Shown: positions 1 to 6,595, counted from the first letter of the stretch. The stretch is 6,612 bases of DNA from JAIVGV01 sp035295985 (GCA_035295985.1 DATHBT010000215.1:1-6612), one strand, 5' to 3'. Numbers and translations: made by a program. The notes: generated by a model not told the origin, from the sequence alone.

Positions 1-1635
1 GTGCGCACGCTCGGCCACGTCTCCGCCACGGCCGGGGCCGACGTCGTCCGCCGCCTCGCCTCGCCCGGCCTCGACGGCACAGGGATAGGCATCGCCGTCC
101 TCGACTCCGGCATCGACGACAGCCACAAGGTCTTCCGCGACGGTCGCACCGACAGCAGCCAGCGCCGCATCGTCTTCGAGCGGAGCTTCGTCGGCACGCC
201 GGGCAACTATGCCGGCGAGACGAAAGACCCCTTCGGCCACGGCACGCACGTCGCCTCGCTCGCCGCGGGCAACGGCCGCGTCGCCGGCGGCAGCTACATC
301 GGCGTCGCGCCGAACGCGAGCCTCATAAATTTGCGCGTGCTCGACTCGGAGGGCAAAGGTACGGTCTCCTCCGTCTTGCAGGCGCTCGACTGGGTTCTCT
401 CGAACCACCGCGCCTACAACATCCGCGTCGTCAACATGAGCCTGGGGATGCCGGCAATCGATTCGTACCGGGTCGATCCCGTCTGCATAGCCGTGCGCAG
501 GCTCGTTGACGCAGGCGTCGTCGTGGTCGCCGCGGCCGGCAACAACGGCAAGGACGCCGACGGGCAGAAGGTTTACGGGCAGATCCACTCGCCGGGCAAC
601 GAGCCTTCGGCCGTCACGGTCGGCGCGACGAACACCTTCGGCACGGACTCGCGCTCAGACGACGCCGTCGCCAGCTACTCGTCGCGCGGCCCGACGCGCA
701 GTCGCCGGCTCGACGCCGCGGGCCGACCCGTTTACGACAACCTCCTCAAGCCCGACCTCGTCGCCCCCGGCAACAAGCTCGTCGCGGCGCAGGCCGAGGG
801 CGAGTGCCCCGTCTCGCACGAGGACTGCGGCGCGAAGAACTACCTCGTCACCAACAACCCGCAGATGGAGGCCAACGTCAGCTCCGACGACAGCCGCGCG
901 CAGATGTTCATGAGCGGGACTTCGATGGCCGCGCCCGTCGTGGCCGGGGCCGCGGCGCTCATGCTCCAGGCGAACCCGCGGCTTACGCCGAACATGGTCA
1001 AGGCGCTCCTGATGTACACGGCGCAGCCGCTCTCGGGCTTCAACACCTTCGAGCAGGGTGCGGGGCAGTTGAACATCGACGGGGCCGTCAGACTGGCCCG
1101 GCTCGTCCGCACGGACCTGACGAACGCCACGCCGCTCGGCGCGCCGCTGCTCACCGCGCAGCCGCCCGACCCGCAGACCACCATCGCCGGCCACACCTTC
1201 GCCTGGTCGCAGGGCCTCGTCATGAACCACACCTTCGCCCACGGCCAAGAGCTGATCACGCGCTACCAGCGCATCTACGGCACGGGCGTGCTCATCTCGG
1301 ACGGCGTCCTGATCAGCGACGGCGTCCTCATCAGCGACGGCGTTTTGATCAGCGACGGCGTGCTCATCAGCGATCACATCATCACGAGCAGCGGCGGCCG
1401 GATCGACGAGGGCGGCCGCTACGTCCCGTCGGGCGTGCTCATCTCGGACGGGGTGATGCGGGGCGACGGGGTGCTCATCAGCGACGGCGTGCTCATCTCG
1501 GACGGCGTCCTGATCAGCGACGGCGTCCTCATCAGCGACGCCATCGCGCGCGCACTCGCCGTCATCGCCAACGGGATGCCCACGCCGCACATGAGCGTCG
1601 TGCCCGACAACGGCAAGGATTACATCGGCTACTGA
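1..1635 (+). CDS. S8 family (subtilisin-like) serine peptidase with C-terminal GVLISD hexapeptide array, 5' end cut by window
   Basis: A secreted-type subtilase that would hydrolyse peptide bonds outside the cytoplasm. The catalytic set is complete. Counting the first codon as residue 1, Asp35 lies in VLDSGID, His80 in GHGTHVA, the oxyanion Asn181 in AAAGNNG and the nucleophile Ser308 in SGTSMAAP. The peptidase domain runs from about residue 25 to 372. Residues 373-428 match no family I recognise. Residues 429-513 hold hexapeptide repeats, and a 31-residue tail ends in TGA. The first codon is GTG, but the sequence before the catalytic Asp (VRTLGHVSATAGADVVRRL) reads like the junction between a propeptide and the peptidase domain. 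I therefore think the true start, with signal peptide and inhibitor propeptide, lies upstream of the window. Family assignment is very sure. The substrate is unknown, and the repeat tail may be a spacer, a surface-attachment element or a metal-binding element. Confidence 0.95.
   Translation: MRTLGHVSATAGADVVRRLASPGLDGTGIGIAVLDSGIDDSHKVFRDGRTDSSQRRIVFERSFVGTPGNYAGETKDPFGHGTHVASLAAGNGRVAGGSYIGVAPNASLINLRVLDSEGKGTVSSVLQALDWVLSNHRAYNIRVVNMSLGMPAIDSYRVDPVCIAVRRLVDAGVVVVAAAGNNGKDADGQKVYGQIHSPGNEPSAVTVGATNTFGTDSRSDDAVASYSSRGPTRSRRLDAAGRPVYDNLLKPDLVAPGNKLVAAQAEGECPVSHEDCGAKNYLVTNNPQMEANVSSDDSRAQMFMSGTSMAAPVVAGAAALMLQANPRLTPNMVKALLMYTAQPLSGFNTFEQGAGQLNIDGAVRLARLVRTDLTNATPLGAPLLTAQPPDPQTTIAGHTFAWSQGLVMNHTFAHGQELITRYQRIYGTGVLISDGVLISDGVLISDGVLISDGVLISDHIITSSGGRIDEGGRYVPSGVLISDGVMRGDGVLISDGVLISDGVLISDGVLISDAIARALAVIANGMPTPHMSVVPDNGKDYIGY
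1285..1374 (+). repeat. Coding tandem repeat, block 1: five GVLISD units
   Basis: Five back-to-back 18-base units encode residues 429-458 of the protease, all translating exactly to GVLISD. The DNA is not identical. Val is gtg, gtc, gtc, gtt, gtg; Leu is ctc, ctg, ctc, ttg, ctc; Ser is tcg, then agc four times; the last Asp is gat. Synonymous drift with an unchanged peptide indicates selection on the protein. The next residues (HIITSS) may be a decayed sixth unit. Confidence 0.95.
1432..1539 (+). repeat. Coding tandem repeat, block 2: six units (five GVLISD, one GVMRGD)
   Basis: Six 18-base units encode residues 478-513. Unit 2 is degenerate (GVMRGD) and the other five are exact GVLISD. The last three units (1486-1539) are base-for-base identical to the first three of block 1 (1285-1338). 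The identity extends one base further, making a 55-base direct repeat. This points to a segmental duplication or gene conversion between the blocks. A 19-residue non-repeat insert rich in Gly and charged residues (459-477) separates the blocks. Confidence 0.95.
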
Positions 1636-1751
1636 GTCCGCGGGGCCGCGCTCCCCCTCGCCTTCGCGTCGCCCCGATATTCCGTCAGTCCTTCGCACTG
1701 GCGTTTAGTCCGCTCCACGTGCCGCCTCCCGCCTCGCGAATTCGCGCCGCC

Positions 1752-2690
1752 ATGACCCCCGACGCACCGCCGCAATTTGATCGCCAGACGGACGACGCCG
1801 GGCGCGGGGAGCCCCGCCCGGCCGGCGGCGCGCTCCGCGTCGGGCCGCTCGCCGCGGGCGGCGAGCGCGAGGCGCTCGACTTCCTGTCGCCGCGCCCCGT
1901 CCACACCGTCGTCATGTCGAGCCTCATCGGCGAGCACGGGCTTGAGAGTGCGCGCAACCGCGGGACGTTTTACGGCTGCCGCAGCGCGACGGGCCGGCTC
2001 GAAGGCGTCGCGCTGCTCGGCCACGTCACTCTCTTCGAGGCGCGCAGCCGCGAGGCGCTGCGGGCGCTCGCCTGCGCGGCACGCTCGCAGCAGCAGCGCC
2101 CGCACGTGATCCTCGGCGAGCGCGCGAAGGCGCGCGAGTTCTGGTCGGCCTACGCTGACGGCGTCGAACCGCCGCACCGCTCGCGGCCGGAGCTTCTATT
2201 CGAACTTAGTCGGCCGATCCGTCCGGGCGAGGACGCGCAGGCCTCGCCGGACGGCGACACGCCCGCGCTGCGGCTCGCCACTCTCGCCGACGCCCCGCTG
2301 GCCGCCGAGGCCCACGCCGAGTTGATCGAGCGGCAGAGCGGCGTCAACCCGATGGCGTGCGACGCCGAAGGCTTCGCCGCGCGGACGGCGCGGCGCATCG
2401 AACGGGGCCGCGTCTGGGTCTGGGTGCGCGACGGCCGTCTCGTCTTCAAGGCCGACGTGGTGGCCGAGACCCCGGAGGTGATCTACCTGGAAGGCGTTTA
2501 CGTCCGGCCAGAGGAGCGCGGGCGCGGCCACGGACTCCGCTGCCTGACGCGGCTCAGCCGCGAGCTGCTCGCGCGCGCCGCGAGAATCTGCCTGCTCGTC
2601 AGCGCGGACAACGTGCGCGCGCAAGAGTTCTACCGCCGCGCGGGCTACAGACACCTGAGCGACTACGAGACCATCTTCCTGCGCCCTTGA
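1752..2690 (+). CDS. GNAT family N-acetyltransferase with N-terminal DUF4081-like domain
   Basis: Predicted cytoplasmic acyl-CoA-dependent N-acyltransferase of 312 residues; acceptor unknown. The C-terminal half (about 172-312) is a GNAT fold. Strand VIYLEGVYV (243-251) leads into the acetyl-CoA pyrophosphate-binding loop R256-x-x-G259-x-G261 (ERGRGHG), and the motif-B-like end is N287...FYRRAGY with Tyr294 as a possible general acid. The N-terminal half (about 30-165) has NRGTFYG (69-75), GVALLGH (85-91) and ILGER (120-124). It resembles the domain that precedes GNAT in the DUF4081 type of protein, probably a degenerate second GNAT-like fold. The ATG at 1752 is chosen because coding character begins there. 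An in-frame GTG at 1719 is possible, and no clear Shine-Dalgarno precedes either. The gene follows the protease by 116 bases on the same strand. The family is sure; the N-domain name is from memory. Confidence 0.9.
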   Translation: MTPDAPPQFDRQTDDAGRGEPRPAGGALRVGPLAAGGEREALDFLSPRPVHTVVMSSLIGEHGLESARNRGTFYGCRSATGRLEGVALLGHVTLFEARSREALRALACAARSQQQRPHVILGERAKAREFWSAYADGVEPPHRSRPELLFELSRPIRPGEDAQASPDGDTPALRLATLADAPLAAEAHAELIERQSGVNPMACDAEGFAARTARRIERGRVWVWVRDGRLVFKADVVAETPEVIYLEGVYVRPEERGRGHGLRCLTRLSRELLARAARICLLVSADNVRAQEFYRRAGYRHLSDYETIFLRP

Positions 2691-2695
2691 GGCCC

Positions 2696-2720
2696 GCGCG
2701 GCGGTTCGGCCGCGCCGTTT
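2696..2720 (+). terminator. Possible weak intrinsic terminator after the GNAT gene
   Basis: A perfect 7-bp G/C stem (GCGCGGC at 2696-2702 with GCCGCGC at 2709-2715, six-base loop) begins 6 bases after the GNAT stop codon and is followed by CGTTT. The T run is only three bases, so termination may be inefficient. In DNA this GC-rich a 7-bp GC stem can arise by chance, but its position right after a stop and just before a new promoter favours a terminator. Confidence 0.4.
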
Positions 2721-2747
2721 GAGATTTGATCTCCGGGAAACTATATT
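2719..2747 (+). promoter_or_regulatory. Sigma-70-type promoter for the sigma-54 activator gene
   Basis: TTGAGA (2719-2724) and TATATT (2742-2747) each match the housekeeping consensus at 5 of 6 positions and are separated by exactly 17 bases. They lie in the most AT-rich patch of the window. Transcription would start near 2754, giving a leader of about 70 bases before the ATG at 2827. The leader holds a small hairpin (CCGCC/GGCGG, 2801-2813) just ahead of the start. The activator gene itself therefore seems to be transcribed by housekeeping polymerase rather than by sigma-54 polymerase. Confidence 0.6.
2721..2733. promoter_or_regulatory. Small palindrome over the -35 box, possible operator
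   Basis: GAGAT-TTG-ATCTC is a perfect 5-bp inverted repeat with a 3-base centre. It overlaps the -35 hexamer and spacer of the promoter above. A repressor or autoregulator dimer could bind here, but 5-bp arms are short and no second copy was seen in the window. Confidence 0.2.
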
Positions 2748-2826
2748 GACCCCAAGCACCGACGAAGAGATGTCCGCTCCCCCGCGCCGCTGAAGACCGC
2801 CCGCCTCCGGCGGCTTTAACTTGCGA

Positions 2827-5800
2827 ATGCCGCCGACCGACACGAAAGCGACCGCCGCGCGCCCGCCGTCCGACGGCGAAGCCGCGCGCGCCGGGTCAGA
2901 CTTAAGTGCCACGCGGGCAGGCAGGCGGGCCGAGGCCGCGCGCCTCGCGCTCGAAGTCGAACTCGAAGAGGCCCGCGGGCTGCTCGACCAGGGGCTGTCG
3001 GGCGAAGTCGTCAAGCGCGCCAACTCCGTTGCACGGGCCGCGCGCGCCGACGCGTCGCTCCTGGCGAAGGCGCGCTGCCTGCTCGCCGCCGCGCTCGAAA
3101 TGCAGGGCCGCTACCGCGAGTCGCTCGAAGCCGTGCAGGCGTACGAGGCTGCGGGCGAGCGCGAGCGGCTCGACTGGGACGCGCGCCTAGCCGTCGCCGT
3201 CCAGCTCGGCCTCGCCTACAACTACGCGGGCGATCACCCGCGCGCCGTCGCCATGCTCAACGGCGCGCTGCGCCAGGCGTCGGAGCGGCCGGACGGCGCG
3301 CGCGCGGGCGTTCAGGCCGGCGCGGTCTATCTGGCGCTGGCCCGCGTCTATCGCTCGATCAACGAGTACACCATAGCGCGCGATCACGCCGAACGCGCGC
3401 TCGAACACTACCGCGGCACGGGCGACTGGCGCGGGCTGGCCGAGGCCTACTTCGCCGTCGGCCTCGCCGAGCTGTTCGAGGGCGACTACGAGACGGCGCT
3501 CCGCCACCTCGAACAGGCGCTGAAACTCGTCGGCGACCGCCCCGCCTCCTACCTGCTCGGGAAGCTCTACACCAACATGGCCGGCGCGTGCGTCTTCCTC
3601 CGCCGCCCGCACGAGGGGATCGCGCACCTCGAACGCGCGATCAGCTATTACGAGCGCACGGAGCACAAGGTCAACGCCGTTGACGGCTACAACAACCTCG
3701 GCGTCCACCTGACGCTCGTCGGCGACTGGGCGCGCGCCGAGGAAGCACTGAGCCGCGCCCTCGCTCTCGCCGCCGAGACGGACGCGAAGGCGCGCGTCCC
3801 GATGATCCTCGACTCGCTCGGCGAACTCCTCCTGCTGCGCGGCGAACTCGAAGAGGCGCAGGAGCGTCTGACGCGGGCCGTCTCCCTCGCCGGCGAGCAG
3901 GCCAACAAGTGGTACTCGGCGCAGGCCCTGCGCACGCTCGGACGCTGCCACCTGGCGATGGGCGACGAAGGGCGCGCGCTCGAAGAGGGCCGCGCCACGC
4001 TGGAGATGGCCGAGCGGATCGGCGACCGCCAGGCCGTCTGCGACTCGCGGCTGCTCGTCGCCGAGGCGCACCTAAGCCGCGGCGAGCGTGATGAATGCGC
4101 GCGGCAGTTGAGTCTGGTCGCCGCCGAGACGGCCGACTCGCCGGCCTACCTCGCCGCCGCGGGCGAGGCGCAGCGCCTTCACGGACTGCTCGCCCTGGGC
4201 GACGGCGACCCGGTGCGCGCCTCGCAGCACTTCGGCCGCAGCCTCTCGATCTACGAGATGCTCGGCGACCGCTACCGCACGGCGCTCGCGCGCTACGAAC
4301 TGGGCCGCGCCAGCGTCGCCGGGCAGCCCGCGCGGGCCGCCGAATGCCTGACCGAAGCCGCGGAGACGTTCCGCCAGTTGGGGGCGCGACAGGCGGCCGA
4401 GCGCGCAGAAGCCGCGCTCTCATCGCTCGAACGAGAAGGGGGCGCGCGCCGCCGGGAGGAGAGCGCGAGCCTGCTGCGCCTGCTGCTGCTGCGGCTGACG
4501 GAGGCCGTCGTCTCGCGCGAGCTGCTGCTGCGCGAGCTGGCCGCGGTCGTCGCGCAGGAGACGGGCGCGCGCAACGTCCTCGTCTCGGAGGAAGGTAAAG
4601 GCGGACGCTGGGGCGTGACCGCGTGCCACGGGTGGACGCGTGCCGAGAGCGAGGAGATTGCGGCGGCCCTCGGCGAGGCGGAGTCGGAGGGGGCGCGCGA
4701 AGAGTTGGCGGCGGCGCGAGGCGTGTCGGTCGTCCGCCTGCGCGGCGCGCGGGCGCGGACGGCGGCGCTCGTTTACGCTCCCCGCGGGCCGCTGGAACTG
4801 CTCGGCGGCCTGCCGTTCGACACGGCGCTGCGCGTCGTCGAACTCGGACTCGACGTGTGCGCGCCCGGCGAGCGCGAAGGCCACGGCGCGGACGGGCACG
4901 AGCAGGCCGCGGCCGCGCGCGAGAGTTCCATGCCCGGCTTCATCCACTCAAGCCCGGCCATGTCGCAGCTCATTGACGAAGTTCATAAGATTCGCTCCTC
5001 CGACGTGACCGTGCTGGTGACGGGCGAGTCGGGCACGGGCAAGGAGCTTGTGGCCCGCGCCATCCACGCCCTCTCGTCGCGGCGCTCGAAGGTCTTCGTC
5101 CCCTTCAACTGCACGGCCGTGCCCAAGGAGCTGTCGGACGCTTATTTGTTCGGCTACCGCAGGGGGTCGTTCACCGGCGCCGTCTCCGACTCGCCGGGCG
5201 TCATCCGCACGGCCGCGGGAGGGACACTGTTTCTGGACGAAGTCGGCGACCTGCCGCTCGACATCCAGCCGAAGCTGTTGCGGTTCCTGCAGGAGGGTGA
5301 GATACAGCCGCTGGGCGAGCAGCGGCCGGCGAAGGTGGACGTTCGGATCATCGCGGCGACGAACTCAGACTTGGAAGCGATGGTGGCCGACGGCAGGTTC
5401 CGCGAGGATTTGTACTACCGTCTGAACGTCATCCGCCTGAGAGTGCCCCCCTTGCGCGAGCGGAGGCCGGAAATCCCGCTCATCGTCGGCCACTACGTCA
5501 AACAGTTCTCCGAAAAGTTCGGCCGCACGAATGTTCGCCTCTCCGCCGAGGTGATGGACTTGCTGATGGTGTACGACTGGCCGGGCAACGTCCGCCAACT
5601 GCTCAACGAAGTCCAGCGCGTCGTGGCGCGTGCGGAGGACGGCGCGGTCATCACGGCCGACCAACTGTCGCCGGAGCTGAAACGCACCGCTTCGCCGCTG
5701 ACGGGCGGGGGCACCGGATCGCTCGCGCACCCGGCCTTCGCGCCCGTCGAAGATCAGACCCTGCCCGAGGCCGTCGAAGACCTCGAACGCCGCATGATCG

Positions 5801-5916
5801 CCGAAGCACTCCGCAAGCACTCCGGCAACGTCTCGCGCGCCGCCCGCGAACTCGGCATCACCCGCCGCGGCCTCCAACTCAAACTAAGCCGCTACCGCAT
5901 GCGCGCGAGCGCCTAG
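2827..5916 (+). CDS. Sigma-54-interacting transcriptional activator: TPR - GAF-like - AAA+ - Fis HTH
   Basis: Bacterial enhancer-binding protein of 1029 residues that would remodel sigma-54 RNA polymerase by ATP hydrolysis. Residues 1-38 look disordered. About 39-525 is an all-helical TPR solenoid, followed by a charged helical linker. About 546-685 is a divergent GAF-like domain. The AAA+ domain runs from about 704 to 930: Walker A GESGTGKE (733-740), sigma-54 contact loop GSFTGA (780-785), Walker B LFLDE (801-805), and arginine-finger candidates R859 and R865 in FREDLYYRL. The C-terminal Fis-type HTH is at about 999-1025 (SGNVSRAARELGITRRGLQ). All ATPase residues I can check are intact. There is no receiver or PAS domain, so activation is probably through the TPR/GAF part by a protein or small ligand. 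Start: ATG 2827, or TTG 2821 two codons earlier. An in-frame TGA at 2791 rules out anything longer, and neither start has a strong Shine-Dalgarno. No partner kinase or target operon is visible. Confidence 0.95.
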   Translation: MPPTDTKATAARPPSDGEAARAGSDLSATRAGRRAEAARLALEVELEEARGLLDQGLSGEVVKRANSVARAARADASLLAKARCLLAAALEMQGRYRESLEAVQAYEAAGERERLDWDARLAVAVQLGLAYNYAGDHPRAVAMLNGALRQASERPDGARAGVQAGAVYLALARVYRSINEYTIARDHAERALEHYRGTGDWRGLAEAYFAVGLAELFEGDYETALRHLEQALKLVGDRPASYLLGKLYTNMAGACVFLRRPHEGIAHLERAISYYERTEHKVNAVDGYNNLGVHLTLVGDWARAEEALSRALALAAETDAKARVPMILDSLGELLLLRGELEEAQERLTRAVSLAGEQANKWYSAQALRTLGRCHLAMGDEGRALEEGRATLEMAERIGDRQAVCDSRLLVAEAHLSRGERDECARQLSLVAAETADSPAYLAAAGEAQRLHGLLALGDGDPVRASQHFGRSLSIYEMLGDRYRTALARYELGRASVAGQPARAAECLTEAAETFRQLGARQAAERAEAALSSLEREGGARRREESASLLRLLLLRLTEAVVSRELLLRELAAVVAQETGARNVLVSEEGKGGRWGVTACHGWTRAESEEIAAALGEAESEGAREELAAARGVSVVRLRGARARTAALVYAPRGPLELLGGLPFDTALRVVELGLDVCAPGEREGHGADGHEQAAAARESSMPGFIHSSPAMSQLIDEVHKIRSSDVTVLVTGESGTGKELVARAIHALSSRRSKVFVPFNCTAVPKELSDAYLFGYRRGSFTGAVSDSPGVIRTAAGGTLFLDEVGDLPLDIQPKLLRFLQEGEIQPLGEQRPAKVDVRIIAATNSDLEAMVADGRFREDLYYRLNVIRLRVPPLRERRPEIPLIVGHYVKQFSEKFGRTNVRLSAEVMDLLMVYDWPGNVRQLLNEVQRVVARAEDGAVITADQLSPELKRTASPLTGGGTGSLAHPAFAPVEDQTLPEAVEDLERRMIAEALRKHSGNVSRAARELGITRRGLQLKLSRYRMRASA

Positions 5917-5950
5917 AGCGGTTTCCGGTTAAATGTGCTGTAGAGGGGGA

Positions 5951-6016
5951 AGATAACCACGGAGGCACGGAGCCACGACTTCTCTTAGCCGTGACTCCGC
6001 GCCTCCGTGGTTATCT
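5951..6016 (-). repeat. Long intergenic inverted repeat / hairpin with CACGGAG-type repeats
   Basis: Two 30-base arms (5951-5980 and 5987-6016) face each other across a six-base loop (TCTCTT). In plus-strand RNA three pairs fail (A5967/C6000, C5973/A5994, A5978/C5989). In minus-strand RNA the same three become G-U wobbles, so the stem is continuous over 30 bp. Each arm has an internal 8-base period (CACGGAGG, CACGGAGC, CACGACTT). The hairpin sits between convergent genes, 62 bases past the stop of the minus-strand gene, with no U tract after it on either strand. It resembles the dispersed ACCACGGAGGCACGGAG intergenic elements I recall from GC-rich environmental bacteria. It could be a mobile REP/MITE-like element, an mRNA 3' stabiliser or a Rho-type end. 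The structure is certain and the role is inferred. Confidence 0.85.
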
Positions 6017-6028
6017 ATGTTGCTGTCG

Positions 6029-6044
6029 GCCCGCCGCGGCGGGC
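6029..6044. repeat. Perfect 16-bp GC palindrome in the convergent gap
   Basis: GCCCGCCGCGGCGGGC reads the same on both strands. As RNA it can form a 6-bp stem with a CGCG loop. It lies 35 bases past the stop of the minus-strand NTF2-like gene, so it may contribute to the 3' end of that transcript. No T run follows on either strand. A chance origin is possible at this base composition. Confidence 0.45.
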
Positions 6045-6078
6045 GAGAGGATTAAGGGGCGCGCGGGGAGCCGGCCGC

Positions 6079-6540
6079 TCACCACGTCAGGCGGAAACGC
6101 ATGCGGGTGATCTGCCAGCGGCCGTTGCGCTTCGCGAGGCGGCGGGTGAATTTGTAGTCCGGGGTCTCGAAGTCGCGCCCCGCGAGGCTGCCCTTCATCG
6201 ACGCCCTGCCGCTCACGCGGGCCTCGTCGCCGCTCACGCTCACCTCGACGCCTTCGGTCTTGAGCGAATCGATCTTGAAGTAGGGGTTTGCGAGCATCGC
6301 CAGCCGGTGCTCCTTGCGCACCCTCCCGCGGAACGAGCTGAAGTCGTCGGAGAGCAGGCGTTCGAGCGCCGCCACGTCGCGCTCAAGGTGCGCGCGGACG
6401 TACTCGCGCTCGACCTCCAAGACCTCGCGCTCCGCGCTGCCCACGCGCGCGGGGCTGAACACGTTGAAGAGGCTGCTCGAAGCTGTGCCGACTAGGAAGG
6501 CGACGAGGGCTGCACTCAGGCGGGCGGCGTAGCGTTGCAT
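6079..6540 (-). CDS. Exported NTF2-like (DUF4440/SnoaL-type) protein
   Basis: Protein of 153 residues. Residues 1-7 are basic (R3, R7) and 8-25 form a hydrophobic segment (LSAALVAFLVGTASSSLF), a signal peptide or membrane anchor; cleavage after GTA (residue 20) is possible. From about residue 36 the sequence has the layout of the cone-shaped NTF2-like fold. A long first helix (EREVLEVEREYVRAHLERD) comes first, then ALERLLSDDF, then alternating strands ending in RRLAKRNGRWQITRMRF, the typical DUF4440 finish. Members of this fold bind small ligands or act as enzymes or accessory subunits; no catalytic residues can be assigned here. The start at 6540 is fixed by a strong Shine-Dalgarno and the signal-like N-terminus; a longer reading frame to 6609 runs through the ribosome site and promoter and is rejected. 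The gene converges on the sigma-54 activator gene. Fold assignment is fairly sure, function unknown. Confidence 0.88.
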   Translation of the reverse strand: MQRYAARLSAALVAFLVGTASSSLFNVFSPARVGSAEREVLEVEREYVRAHLERDVAALERLLSDDFSSFRGRVRKEHRLAMLANPYFKIDSLKTEGVEVSVSGDEARVSGRASMKGSLAGRDFETPDYKFTRRLAKRNGRWQITRMRFRLTW

Positions 6541-6548
6541 GACCGGTA

Positions 6549-6554
6549 CTCCTT
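6549..6554 (-). promoter_or_regulatory. Shine-Dalgarno site of the NTF2-like gene
   Basis: Read on the minus strand, AAGGAG lies 8 bases before the ATG at 6540. It is the only strong Shine-Dalgarno seen in the window, and it decides the start over an upstream in-frame ATG at 6609. Confidence 0.85.
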
Positions 6555-6566
6555 GCTTTTGATCGT

Positions 6567-6595
6567 AAGGTAGCACGGGCAGGGCGGGGCGACAA
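6567..6595 (-). promoter_or_regulatory. Possible promoter of the NTF2-like gene
   Basis: On the minus strand TTGTCG (6595-6590) and TACCTT (6572-6567) are 17 bases apart. The -35 box matches TTGACA at four of six positions. The -10 box keeps only the TA...T frame, as often seen in GC-rich bacteria. The 5' leader would be short, about 20 bases, just enough for the Shine-Dalgarno site. Confidence 0.4.

Noticed and set aside
1463..1467. RGD tripeptide (residues 487-489) as an adhesion motif
   Set aside because: It sits in a single degenerate repeat unit (GVMRGD) and is best explained as drift of GVLISD. Nothing else suggests integrin binding.
1639..1650. CGCGGGGCCGCG inverted repeat just after the protease stop as a terminator
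   Set aside because: The arms are 5 bp around a 2-base centre, too tight for a good loop, and a C-rich rather than T-rich stretch follows.
655..1698. Long minus-strand open frame with AVADEDAVADQ-like repeats opposite the protease
   Set aside because: It is the antisense reading of the GVLISD array and the GC-rich protease gene. Its composition is low-complexity and Arg/Asp/Val-rich, with no recognisable domain, and the plus-strand frame has an intact catalytic set.
1699..1714. GG-N10-GC spacing (TGGCGTTTAGTCCGCT) as a sigma-54 -24/-12 promoter before the GNAT gene
   Set aside because: Only the GG and GC cores and a few flanking bases fit; the ACG and TT parts of the consensus are missing. 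GG-N10-GC is common by chance in DNA this GC-rich.
804..1751. Upstream extension of the GNAT reading frame through the protease gene
   Set aside because: This part reads as Arg/Ala/His-rich out-of-frame translation of the protease gene. Coding character of the GNAT protein starts around 1752.
2770..2793. Seven-codon reading frame (MSAPPRR) in the leader of the sigma-54 activator, as a regulatory leader peptide
   Set aside because: The purine-rich stretch before it abuts the ATG too closely for a normal Shine-Dalgarno, there is no run of regulatory codons, and no mutually exclusive hairpins are evident.
6007..6495. Plus-strand open frame opposite the NTF2-like gene
   Set aside because: It begins inside the intergenic hairpin, has no ribosome site and no domain, and mirrors the minus-strand gene, which has a strong Shine-Dalgarno and a recognisable fold.
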